NCBI RefSeq assembly: GCF_947179515.1
Contig: NC_067473.1
Coordinates: forward strand, 88,954,850-89,018,849
Source of the DNA: Apodemus sylvaticus
Taxonomy: Eukaryota > Chordata > Mammalia > Rodentia > Muridae
Direction: 5' to 3'
Length of the DNA stretch: 64,000 bases
Positions 50,288 through 58,500 of the stretch are shown piece by piece. The notes beneath the pieces are model-generated. The model was not told where the DNA came from, ran no database searches, and saw only the letters and a list, made by a program, of their open reading frames with translations. The position numbers and the translations under genes are program-made. Within the stretch, counting starts at the first letter, position 1. Each line of letters opens with the position of its first letter.

Positions 50288-50289
<2 letters not shown>
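46981..50289 (-). other. Noncoding AT-rich proviral interior
   Basis: About 2.6 kb once the nested L1 is excluded. No pol, integrase or dUTPase motif and no open frame above ~65 residues on the sense strand. Two stretches (about 49,050-49,210 and 49,310-49,460) share the order 'aggccaagatctacac / aggccagacctacac' and 'cagttttaaac...ctttt', suggesting an internal ancient duplication. Origin unknown: either decayed pol/env or acquired non-retroviral sequence. Confidence 0.55.
47456..48179 (-). mobile_element. 5'-truncated F-like L1 nested in the provirus
   Basis: A T tract and 'attcgatataatttattt', then C-rich 3' UTR and the last ~430 bp of ORF2, breaking off at 'cctgaatttttaatct' into proviral sequence. 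Minus-strand frame 47,716-48,096 keeps the ORF2 C-terminus ('YYSAIRNNEFMKFLGKWMEL'). It is very similar to 9,000-9,720. As it lies inside the provirus it is the youngest layer here. Confidence 0.92.

Positions 50290-50325
<36 letters not shown>
50290..50325 (-). repeat. 36-nt homopolymer (A36 on minus) after pro
   Basis: An uninterrupted T36 on plus, i.e. A36 on the proviral sense strand, starts nine bases after the protease stop codon. The pro-pol junction of betaretroviruses normally has an A-rich slippery site here. Confidence 0.95.
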
Positions 50326-50334
50326 CCGGCCGCC

Positions 50335-50801
50335 TCAGCAGCAGTCTCTGACTTCTACCTGCATGGGTCTCCCCTGTCCATTTTTGCCTAGTCCCTGTCC
50401 AGGGAGATAGCCCTGGGAGAGCATTTGTTGAGCAATAACCTCATTGGGACCACACATAAGGACTTTCATTTGAGAGTGAATGTCTCTTCCCCAGAGGTTA
50501 ACAGGCAGACCAGAAACTGAGTAGAGCCAGTATTTCCCTCTGTCCTCCCAAGTCAGCAACTTTGAGCTTTGGAGAGTGTTTTTTTGATTGTCCAATCCCC
50601 TGCAGATGGGTCAGAGAGGCTTGCAATAGGCCAAGCAGGGGGCCAAGCACATTGCAAGATCACAGTAGAATCGGCACCTGAGTCTAAGATGCCCTCAAAG
50701 CTTTTACCATTTATTTTAAGGCTGAGTATAGGACGATCTCTGGTGATTGCCTGGACCCAGTAAAGGTCTGAGGAACCTGGCTGAGAGGAGCCGCACTGCA
50801 T
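50335..50801 (-). pseudogene. Retroviral protease with G-patch, frameshifted
   Basis: Two overlapping minus frames. The upstream one (50,553-50,801) has 'DRPILSLKINGKSFEGILD' then the aspartic-protease active site DSGAD. The downstream one (50,335-50,595) has 'VSGLPVNLWGRDIHSQM' and a glycine-rich G-patch ('LSQGYLPGQGLGKNGQGRP'), the C-terminal arrangement of betaretroviral Pro. One frameshift in the overlap (50,553-50,595) breaks it. In intact viruses this enzyme cleaves Gag and Gag-Pol during maturation. Here it is inactive. Confidence 0.9.
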
Positions 50802-51330
50802 GCCTATCGCCGGGTGTAGGGTGGCGGGCCACGTGGAGGGGCTTGTTTTGGCTCTGGCTTTTTCTAGGCATTTGACTTGAAATAAATCTTGAAGTTAGAA
50901 TGACCATTTGTCCCTCATAGCTCCTTTAAGAGAACTACTTGCTCTCTGCAGCTTTTCTCCTCCAAGTTGGCTTTCTCCCCAGGGGGTCTCTAAACTTAAT
51001 GACATATCAGCAAGGAATGGGTCCCTCAGGAGCAGAGGATAAGAGAAGTTACAGGAGCAGGTGGTGGGGACTCAGACCTGTCTATAATGACCGAGGAAGG
51101 TTTTGGAGAGTTCTTTTTATGGGAAAGCGAGGTCACAGAAGCTGCCCGCGACAAAGGGCGGAGGCAATATTCAGCAGGGTCCTCGTTCGCACTCTGAATG
51201 AGCCTCCAGTAACTAAAGAATGTATCAGACATTGGTTCACCTGTACCTGTTTTTAAAATCTTATTAATTTCTTTACCAACCTTATCTCAAGTTAGCGGGT
51301 GAATATCAGGTCCACTTAAAATTAACCAAG
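50802..51330 (-). pseudogene. gag remnant
   Basis: Between the leader and pro only ~0.5 kb remains, much shorter than a ~1.5-2-kb gag. The minus frame at 51,026-51,232 ('MSDTFFSYWRLIQSANEDPA') and the frame at 50,716-50,907 lie where Gag would be, but I cannot recognise a major homology region or zinc knuckle. The assignment is by position; most of gag is deleted. Confidence 0.45.
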
Positions 51331-51487
51331 GACATTTCTCATGACAAAACAAAAGAACTTAATTAAATCTTTTTTCTTAACTCTTACTCCTCTCTCCCTG
51401 AATGATTGCTTGATTTCTCCTATGAATCAAGCTTCTTTAGCCTCTTTTTTTTTTTCCCCAATGACAATCGGACGACAATGTTTGGCC

Positions 51488-51496
51488 ACTCACCTG
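51488..51496 (-). promoter_or_regulatory. Candidate 5' splice donor in proviral leader
   Basis: Minus-strand CAG|GTGAGT is a perfect donor consensus in the leader between the primer-binding site and gag, where retroviruses place the donor for env mRNA. Use is inferred only. Confidence 0.5.
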
Positions 51497-51592
51497 CCCC
51501 TCCAGCGACGCACGAGCGATGCGGTCTGTGGGGTCCTTGATTCCTTTTCCCGGGATTTCTCCTCCGTCGTCCGGTAGTTGACCATACTTCGG

Positions 51593-51611
51593 GTCCCTGG
51601 TTCGGGCGCCA
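51593..51611 (-). promoter_or_regulatory. tRNA-Lys-like primer-binding site
   Basis: On minus, TGGCGCCCGAACCAGGGAC starts one base after the LTR's terminal CA. It equals the complement of the tRNA-Lys(UUU) 3' end except for one extra C, so Lys3 is the nearest match. A different tRNA or a mutated site is possible. Confidence 0.8.
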
Positions 51612-51612
51612 C

Positions 51613-52107
51613 TGTAACCCGTCCCGCGGGTCAGTTATTCCAGGGTTCCGAAGGGGTGCTACCTGCGGGTGAAAAGGGGGGAGAGAAGGAGGGAGGCCAA
51701 GCACCAAGAAAGACAGAGTCACTCTGGGTTTTGTCAAAGTCCCGTTTAATGTTCTGGGGTACACAGGTTTTAATGCTTTCAGGAGGGGCGTACCCCAAGG
51801 CAAGGACAAAGGAAGGAAGGGCAATCCTAGCAGTTTCAGCAGGAAGAGATAAGGGTCCTCCGGTGGAGACAACAGGTGTTTGCACAGGCCGGAGCCTGCC
51901 GCAGTTATCTCAGGACTTCCTTCCACCGCAATTACCGGAGTCGGCGGGTGATGATGCAGGCAGGATCATTCTGCAGTTATCTTCGAGACAATGGCTAAAC
52001 CAATGCCCACGGGAGAGGCTCCAGTTAATTGTTCTTGTATTTTAGCAGCCACCACCTTAGGGCCATGAGTAAGCAATAGTCCGAATAGCTCAGGATGGCT
52101 TCCCACA
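51613..52107 (-). repeat. Proviral 5' LTR (495 bp)
   Basis: TG/CA ends, same length and structure as the 3' LTR. ATTAAA polyadenylation signal on minus (complement 51,745-51,750). It drives minus-strand transcription if functional. The 155-residue plus frame and 168-residue minus frame across it are chance. Confidence 0.92.
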
Positions 52108-52123
52108 TATATATATATATATA

Positions 52124-52690
52124 TGTTAAATCCAATTGGTCCAAAGCTTCAATTAATTTCACTGTCTCCCTGTTTAATTTCTGTTTTCCTGATTGGTCCA
52201 TTGAGGATAGTGGGGTGTTGAAGTCACTCACAATTATTGTGTTAGGTGCAATGTGTGTTTTAAGCTTTAGTAATCTTTCTTTTATGAATGAGGGTGCCCT
52301 TGCATTTGGAGCATAGATGTTCAGGATTGAGAGTTCTTCTTGGTGGATTTTTCCTTTGACCAGCAAGAAGTGTCTTTCCATGTCTCTTTTGATGACTTTA
52401 GGTTGAAAGTCAATTTTATCTGATATTAGATTGGCAACTCTGGCTTGTTTCCTGAGACAATTTGCTTGTAGAATTGTCTTCCAGCCTTTTACTCTAAGGT
52501 AGTTTTTGTCTTGGATACTGAGGTGTGTTTCCTGTATGCAGCAAAATGTAGGATCCTGTTTATGTATTTAGTGTGTTAGTCTATATCTTTATATTGGGGA
52601 ATTGAGTCCATTGATGTTAAGAGATATTAAGGAGTAGTGCTTATTGCTTCCTATCATTTTTGATGTTTATTTTATACTTGTGTGGTTATC
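52124..52690 (-). pseudogene. L1 ORF2, upstream part (endonuclease start)
   Basis: The minus frame at 52,025-52,381 reads 'SILNIYAPNARAPSFIKERL', 'TIIVSDFNTPLSSMDQSGKQ' and 'LIEALDQLDLTYIYI', then runs through the TA tract into the LTR. 'SDFN' corresponds to the catalytic GDFN-type motif of the apurinic/apyrimidinic-like endonuclease, with G changed to S. A stop or frameshift lies upstream between 52,381 and the ORF2 start near 52,690. The rest of ORF2 is at 42,380-45,640. Confidence 0.88.
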
Positions 52691-52715
52691 TTCTTTTGGG
52701 TTTGATGGAAGAAAT

Positions 52716-53938
52716 TTAATATCCTTCTTCTTCCAGGTTATAGTTTCCATTGTTGTAATGGTGTTTTCCCCCTATTATCCTTTGTAGGGCTGGGTTTGGA
52801 GAAAGATATTGTGTAAATTTGGTTTTGTCATGGAATATCTTGGTTTCTCCATCTATAGTGATTGAGAGTTTCACTGGGTATAGTAGTATTGGCTGGCATT
52901 TGTGTTCTCTTAGAGTCTGCATGAGCTCTGCCCAGGATCTTCTAGCTTTCATGATCTCTGGTGAGAAGTCTGGTGTAATTCTGATAGGCCTTCCTTTATA
53001 TGTTACTTGCCCTTTTACTCTTACTTCCCTAAGTATTCTTTCTTTGTTTAGCACATTTGGGGATTTGATTATTATGTGACAGGAGGTATTTCTGTTCTGG
53101 TCCAGTCTGTTTGGAGTTCTGTAGGCTTCTTGTACATTCATGGGCATCTCTCTCTTTAGGTTAGGGAAGTTTTCTTCTATAATTTTGTTGAAGATCTTTG
53201 CTGGACCTTTAAGTTGTAAATCTTCACTCTCATCAATGCCTATAATCCTTAGGTTTGGTCTTCTCATTGTGTCCTGGATTTCCTGGATGTTTTGTGTTAC
53301 AAGCTTTTTGCATTTTGCATTTTCTTTGACTGTTGTGTCCATGGTTTCTATGGTATCTTTGGCATCTGAGATTCTTTCTTCTATCTCTTGTATTCTGTTG
53401 TTGATATTTGCATCTATGGCCCCTGATTTCTTCCCAAGGTTTTCTATCCCCAAAGTTGTCTCTCTTTGTGATTTTTTAATTGTTTCTACTTCTGTTTTTA
53501 GATCTTGGATGCTTTTGCTCAGTTCCTTCACTTGCTTGTTTGTGTTTTCCTCTAATTCTTTGAGAGATTTTTGTGTTTCCTCTTTCATGACTTCCGCCTG
53601 TTTATCAAAGTTCTCCTGTATTTCTTTAAGTGATTTTTGCATTTCCTCCTTATTGGCTACTAACTTATGATCCATATTCTCCTTAATTTCTTTAAGTGAT
53701 TTTTGTGTTTTTCTTGTAAGGGCTTCTAGCTTTTGATCATTTTTCTCCTGAATTTCTTTAAGAGATTTATTTATGTCCTTCATGTGTTCCTCTAACAGCA
53801 TCCTGACCAATGATTTTAAATCCAAATCTTGTTTTTCTGGTGGGTTGGGGTAACTTGCTGTTGTAGGAGAATTGGGTTCAGATACTGCCTAATGCGTTGG
53901 TTTCTTTTAGTAACGTTCATATATTTGGCTTTAGCCAT
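52716..53938 (-). pseudogene. L1 ORF1, long open frame with 22-residue repeats
   Basis: Encodes the trimeric L1 RNA-binding chaperone. A 369-residue frame is open from 53,825 to its natural end at 52,716. The first ~40 codons, from the usual start 'MAKAKYMNVTKRNQ' at 53,938, lie in another frame, so one small frameshift breaks the N-terminus. Residues 20-107 of the open frame (53,505-53,768) are four tandem 22-residue units beginning KSLKE, in the coiled coil. The RRM follows ('MRRPNLRIIGIDESED', 'CHIIIKSPN'), then the C-terminal domain ('YPVKLSITIDGETKIFHDKT', 'PALQRIIGGK'). The 66-bp repeat matches the known length-variable region of murine ORF1. Confidence 0.9.
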
Positions 53939-54176
53939 CTGGTTCTTACTGGTGTTAGATGGTCTTATTTTCACTAGCTGGTGCATCAACCTCCTGTGGA
54001 CCTTTAAGGCTATTTCTGGGACACTGGAGGACTGGGATTCCTCTGGCACAGATTGCTGATATGCTGCCTTCCTCTTTTGTGCCTTTTGGAGCCCTTATGA
54101 GTCTTTCCTCAAGAAATGTTATACTTTGGTTGTCTCAGTGAACCAGGTATTCCCCAACTGCTCTGTCATGGAACAA

Positions 54177-54787
54177 AGATGGCGGTGGAGAGTCACTCCC
54201 TCTGTTGATCCTCAAGTAGGACACAGGCTGCATGACAGACTGGCTGTCAGAAGAACTGCCTATGTGCTTAGGTCCTGGGAGCAGGCAGACCCCTGGCGGT
54301 TTGCACCCCCACAGATCTTAAGCTCGGGATAAAACAGTACCTAGTGATGCTTTTCTGCCTTGGCAGACAGTGAAGATGACCACGGGGAGTCACTCCCTCT
54401 GCTGCTCTCCATATAGGATACAGGCCCCATGACCAGCAGGCTGGCAGATGAACCTATGTGCTCAGGTACTGGGCACAGGCAGACCCCTGGTGGTTTGCAC
54501 CCCCAGAGATCTTAAGCTCTGGATAATACAGTACCTAGTGATGCTTTTCTGTCCCAGCAGGCAGTGAAGATGGCTGTGAGGAGTCACTCCTTCTGCTGCT
54601 CTCCATGTAGCACACAGGCCCCACAATAGGCCAGCTGGCAGAGGACCCGCCTATGTGCTCAGGTCCTGGGCGCAGGCAGATCCCTGGCTGTTTGCAACCC
54701 CAGAGATCTTAAGCTCAGGATAATACAGTACCTAGTGATGCTTTTCTGCCAAGGCAGGCAGCGAAGATGTCTGTGGGGAGTCACTCC
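54177..54787 (-). promoter_or_regulatory. Tandem ~196-bp L1 promoter monomers (F-type-like)
   Basis: Three full units start at 'agatg(g)' points 54,177, 54,374 and 54,568 (197, 194 and 197 bp) and a fourth is cut off after 23 bp at 54,787. Each contains 'cagtacctagtgatgctttt', 'gatcttaagctc' and 'gagtcactcc'. They sit upstream (minus sense) of ORF1 after ~240 bp of non-monomer 5' UTR. Such monomers drive transcription of mouse L1s; length and position suggest the F type. The cut within a monomer is the usual L1 5' end. Confidence 0.88.
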
Positions 54788-55799
54788 TATTAATATATTT
54801 CATTATTATTGTTATACACACATATATGTCTATATATGCATATATGGAAAATCTACAAATACAATGCATTCAGCCAATTTTTTTGTTTGTATATGTTTTC
54901 GGATAGACCCTCTGTATCTGACAATAAAGTAGAGGGTAGATGGTTGGGAGAGACTAATTCTTCCTCTCAGGAGTTATTAGTTGCTTTTAGTTTTTTTTTG
55001 TCTAGGCATGGCAATCTTTCCTAGGTCCTCCTCTTGGTGTTGGTATTTCTATTAATATAATATACACAATACAATTATATTTATAAATATATATATATAT
55101 ATAATGTATAGTACATAAATTATATATTAATATAATTAATATGTTTATCTCTTTTTAAGAAAGGCAAGTATAAATATGACTTCCTGGTTGATGCCTATTA
55201 TAATCTTCTTGCTCTTGCTTTCTCATTGTTTCCTAAGCCATAAATGTATACTGCACATGTTCACAATAGGGATGATCTTCCCACAACTCATTGATCTTTG
55301 TGGTTTTATTGAATTATCTTCATTTGCTGTAGAGAGAGACTTCTTTGATGTGGGATAATCATTACGTTTATCTTTAGATTTAGGAAAAAAATTTAAATCA
55401 ATTTAGGGAAGTATGCTGATTTATCAAAGTAATGTTAGGAGATTCGCTTCTTAGATTTCTGTCTACTTTAGCTAGGTTTCTAGTACTAGATATGATTATC
55501 CTCCTGTTAAGTGGGCCTTAGGCCCACTTACACAGCTGTTGGTTATCACCAATTTGTGAATGACACTATTGATTTCCTTTTAACTTACCATTCTGTTGTC
55601 ATTCATTGGTATGACAGCTAATAGGACTATTAATTATTTCTTTCCTTTGGCAGCATAGTGATTTATTATGCTTTGTTTGTCTCCAAAGGCCTAATGAGAA
55701 ATGTTCTACAATTAAAATTCTATCTTTGTCAGAGAATTCTGTTTTTGAGAAAGATGGAGCCATTTTCCTCTTCATGCTCAAGTCGCTTGTGGTCTTTAC
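54788..55799. other. AT-rich DNA with probable old rodent repeat
   Basis: TA-rich tracts at 55,050-55,140. From about 54,900 to 55,640 phrases such as 'cttcatttgctgtagagagag', 'cttctttgatgtgggata' and 'gtgggccttaggcccac' are familiar from an old rodent repeat (Lx-type 3' UTR or similar), but I cannot fix its identity or strand. 'gggccttaggccca' at 55,511-55,524 is a short palindrome. Confidence 0.35.
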
Positions 55800-56200
55800 T
55801 TTTTGGTTGTTTAGCTATGATGTGCTTTGCTATAGATGTGCATGAGTTTATCCATTCTGGAGTTTATGTCAAAATTTTTTATATTATTTCTTTTGATAAA
55901 TTTGTGGAGTTTTCATCCACTATTTCTGATTCTGCAAGTAATGTTTCAGCCCTATAGATTTTCACCTCTCCTTTTGGGATCCAGCGACATAAATAGTAAA
56001 TCCTTTGTTGTATACTCAGGAGTAATTTTACATTCAGGTCCTATTCTCTCTGCCTTTAAAATGAGGCAAATTCAATAGTTCCATGTCCTGTTCATTGATT
56101 CTTTTCACTGCCCCCTCTATACTGTTTCTGAGTCAATCTGCCTTAGCTTCATTTTTCACTTCAAAATTTTTCAATTTAATTGTGTTCTATTTGTTCACTA
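55800..56200 (-). mobile_element. Ancient L1M-like fragment (5' region/ORF1), antisense
   Basis: The order 'gtttatccattctggagttt', 'gagttttcatccactatttc', 'ctcctcttttgggatccagc'-like, 'cataaatagtaaatcctttg' and 'tactgtttctgagtcaatct' follows the antisense 5' end of mammalian-wide L1M elements. Highly diverged; assigned by pattern memory. Confidence 0.5.
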
Positions 56201-57004
56201 AGACTGTTTATATTTAATTTCATTATATTTGTTCAAGATTGTTTATATTTAATTTTGTACAAAAATCTTTTTTACTATTCCTTAGATCAATTTTATCATG
56301 GCCTCTTTCTTTCTCTTCACAACTGCTGTCTTCTCCATACTGCCATCTACTGCCACCTATTATAAATCAACCGTTTTTTTTTTTTGTTTGTTTGTTTGTT
56401 TGTTTTTTTTCATTAACTTTGATATATTCCTATTTCTGTACATTGGATCATGACTATTTGGGCATGGTGTAATAATATTCTACCTTATTGGAGTATCTAT
56501 CATTGTTGTGGAGAGGGTCATATTACTGTACTCTTACAGAGGTCTTCAAAGAACTAGTATTTTTATTTAATCTCCACTGACACCTAAGTGTTGTGTCTCT
56601 TTTTTACTCTAATATTGGAGTCAGATTCGCAGATGTCCTGCTTGTCACTATTAGCAAGCCCCTGTGTGGGACAAAACAGAGAGTTTCATTATTCATTATT
56701 ATTGTTACTTCTGCAATCTGGGCAAAAGTACCACAAAGAGAAAGGGGGATGGTTTTGTTTTTGCTGTCTGATATTGAAGGCCTTGACCACTAGGCTTTGT
56801 CTCCTAGTACTCCTTAGGGATGAGACAGTATTTGCATGGACAGTATGTAACTACATACCTGAAGAGAGGGGGTTGAAATGGGGGCCTTTACTGACCTTTA
56901 CACATTAACTTTAGCTACCACCCCAATACTACTTTAAAGGCAATTAATTTGCTGGTTACAATTTTTTCTTCTCAGAAAGCAATCCTGCATAGTCTGAGCC
57001 CACA
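56201..57004. other. Unassigned AT-rich DNA
   Basis: Includes a (TTTG)5 tract at about 56,385-56,404. Possibly the continuation of the ancient L1M copy, but not recognisable. Confidence 0.45.
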
Positions 57005-58500
57005 GATACATGGATTTAAGACTTGAAAACTGAACACAGGATAGCAAAAACTATTATCCACAATAAATTCATTTGGAATAACAAACCAAGGAGAGCAAAA
57101 ACTATTCTCAACAATAAAAGAATTTTGATGGACTCACCATCCCTCACCTCAAGCTGCATTACAGAACAATAGAGACAAAAACCTTCATGGTATTGGTACA
57201 GGGACAGGCAGATAGAACAATGGAATGTCCCAGAAATGAAGCCACAAAGCTATGGTCACTTGATATTTGACAAAGAAGCTAAAAACATACAATGGAAAAA
57301 AGACAGCATTTTTAACAAATGGTGCTGGTTCAACTGGAGGTCAGCATGTAGATAAATGGAAATAGACCCATTTTTACCTCCTTGTACAAAGATCAAGTCC
57401 AAGTAGATCAAGGACCTCCACATAAAAGCAGATACACAGAAGTTTATAGAGGAGAAAGTGGGGAAGACCCTTGAACACATAGGCACAGGAGCAAATTTTC
57501 TTAACCGTAACCCTAACCCTAAACCTAAACCTAAGCCTAAGCCTAAGCCTAACCCTAACCCTAACCCTAACCCTAACCTTATCACTAAACATAACCATAA
57601 CGCTAACCCTAATGCTAACCTTATCTCTAACCATAACTATAACAACAACCATGACCATGACCATGACCATGACCATGACCATAACCATAACCCCAATGGT
57701 TTATGCTCTAAAAACAAGAATAGACAAATGGGACTTCATAAAATTAAAAAGCTTCTGTAAGGCAAAGGATAGTGTCAATGGAACAAAATTGCAACCAAGA
57801 AATTGGGAATAGATTTTTACCAACCGTACATCTGACAAAGGGCTAATATCCAATATGTACAAAGAACTCAGGAAGATAGAATCCAGAAAATCAAATAACC
57901 CTATTTAAAAAAAATGGGGTACAGAGCTAAACAGAAAAATTTCAACTGAGGAAACTGGAATGACTTTGAAACACTTAAGAAATGTTGAACATCCTTAGTT
58001 ATCAGGGAAACACAAATCAAAAGAAACTTGAGATTCTACCTCACACCAGTCAGCATGGCTAAGATCAAAAACTCACATGAGAGCAGATGCTGGCAAGAAT
58101 GTGGAGAAAGAGGGACACACCTCCATTGTTGGTGGTTTGGAAGTTGGTACAGCCACTGTAGAAACCAGCCTGGCAGTTCCTCAGAAAACTGGACATAGTA
58201 CTACCTGATGACCCAGCTAAAGCACTCCTGGGCATACACTCAAAAGATGCTCCATCATATAACAAGGACATATGCTCCACTATTTTCATAGTAGCTTTAT
58301 TTATAATAGCCAGAAACTGGAAAGAATGCAAATGTCCTTCAACAGAGGAAAGGATAAAAAATTTGTGGTACATTTACAGAATGGAGAACTTCTCAGCTAT
58401 CAAAAACAATGACTTCATGAAATTCATAGTCAAATGGATGGAATTAGAGTTAATCATCCTGAGTGAGAATCACAAAAGAACACACATGGTATGCACTCAC
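57005..58500 (+). pseudogene. L1 ORF2 C-terminal fragment interrupted by hexamer array
   Basis: The L1 frame 'MGKTLEHIGTGANFLN' reads straight into the array and continues as Asn-Pro, Lys-Pro, Asn-His and Asp-His dipeptides. After the array the L1 frame resumes in a different register ('YALKTRIDKWDFIKLKSFCK' in the frame at 57,612-57,812). Compared with typical rodent L1 sequence the array adds about 181 bp net, i.e. 3n+1, which explains the shift. Further stops occur downstream. Confidence 0.85.
57501..57692 (+). repeat. Interstitial telomere-like (CTAACC)n array
   Basis: Thirty-two consecutive hexamers with no indel. Nine are exact CTAACC (the C-rich vertebrate telomere unit), five of them in a row at 57,549-57,578. 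Others are one- or two-base variants (CTAAGC x3, CTAAAC x3, ATAACC, ATGACC x5). The array sits exactly between L1 codons, and its first units ('ttaaccgtaacc') resemble the L1 sequence expected here ('ctgaacagaacacc'). Confidence 0.95.

Larger units (their letters stand above)
45769..52107 (-). mobile_element. Defective ERV2/ERVK provirus with both LTRs
   Basis: Two ~495-bp LTRs (TGTGGG...GTTACA on minus) bound a 5.35-kb interior. Minus-strand order: 5' LTR (right), a Lys-like primer-binding site, leader with a splice-donor candidate, short gag remnant, protease remnant, poly-A tract, ~2.6 kb of noncoding AT-rich sequence (plus a nested L1), an Env transmembrane remnant, polypurine tract, 3' LTR (left). 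Pol is not recognisable. The betaretrovirus-type protease with G-patch and the Lys-type site support ERV2. The layout, in which coding regions are largely replaced by noncoding sequence, resembles non-autonomous elements such as ETn or VL30. It cannot make virus proteins. Confidence 0.88.
42111..54787 (-). mobile_element. Near-full-length F-like L1, antisense, split by a provirus
   Basis: On the minus strand it reads promoter monomers (54,787 to 54,177), 5' UTR, ORF1 (to 52,716), ORF2 (52,690 to 52,124, then 45,640 to 42,380), 3' UTR and an A tail at 42,111-42,130. Removing 45,769-52,107 and the flanking TA-rich tracts rejoins ORF2. Without the provirus it is ~6.2 kb, about the length of a complete rodent L1. 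ORF1 is largely open but ORF2 has several frameshifts, so it is dead. It is younger in appearance than its plus-strand neighbour. Confidence 0.93.

Noticed and set aside
51420..52045. 168- and 155-residue frames on both strands
   Set aside because: They lie across the proviral LTR and leader. Similar frames occur in the other LTR with different breaks; no coding evidence.
45769..52107. Intact, potentially active provirus
   Set aside because: Protease is frameshifted, gag mostly missing, pol unrecognisable, env reduced to a membrane anchor.
53140..53670. 176-residue plus-strand open frame
   Set aside because: It is exactly antisense to L1 ORF1; its Ser/Leu/Phe-rich composition is the complement of the coiled-coil codons.
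42111..54787. Retrotransposition-competent L1
   Set aside because: ORF1 has an N-terminal frameshift, ORF2 has several frameshifts and is split by a provirus.
57501..57692. Chromosome end or CRISPR-like array
   Set aside because: L1 sequence continues on both sides, so it is interstitial. Units are contiguous hexamers without spacers.
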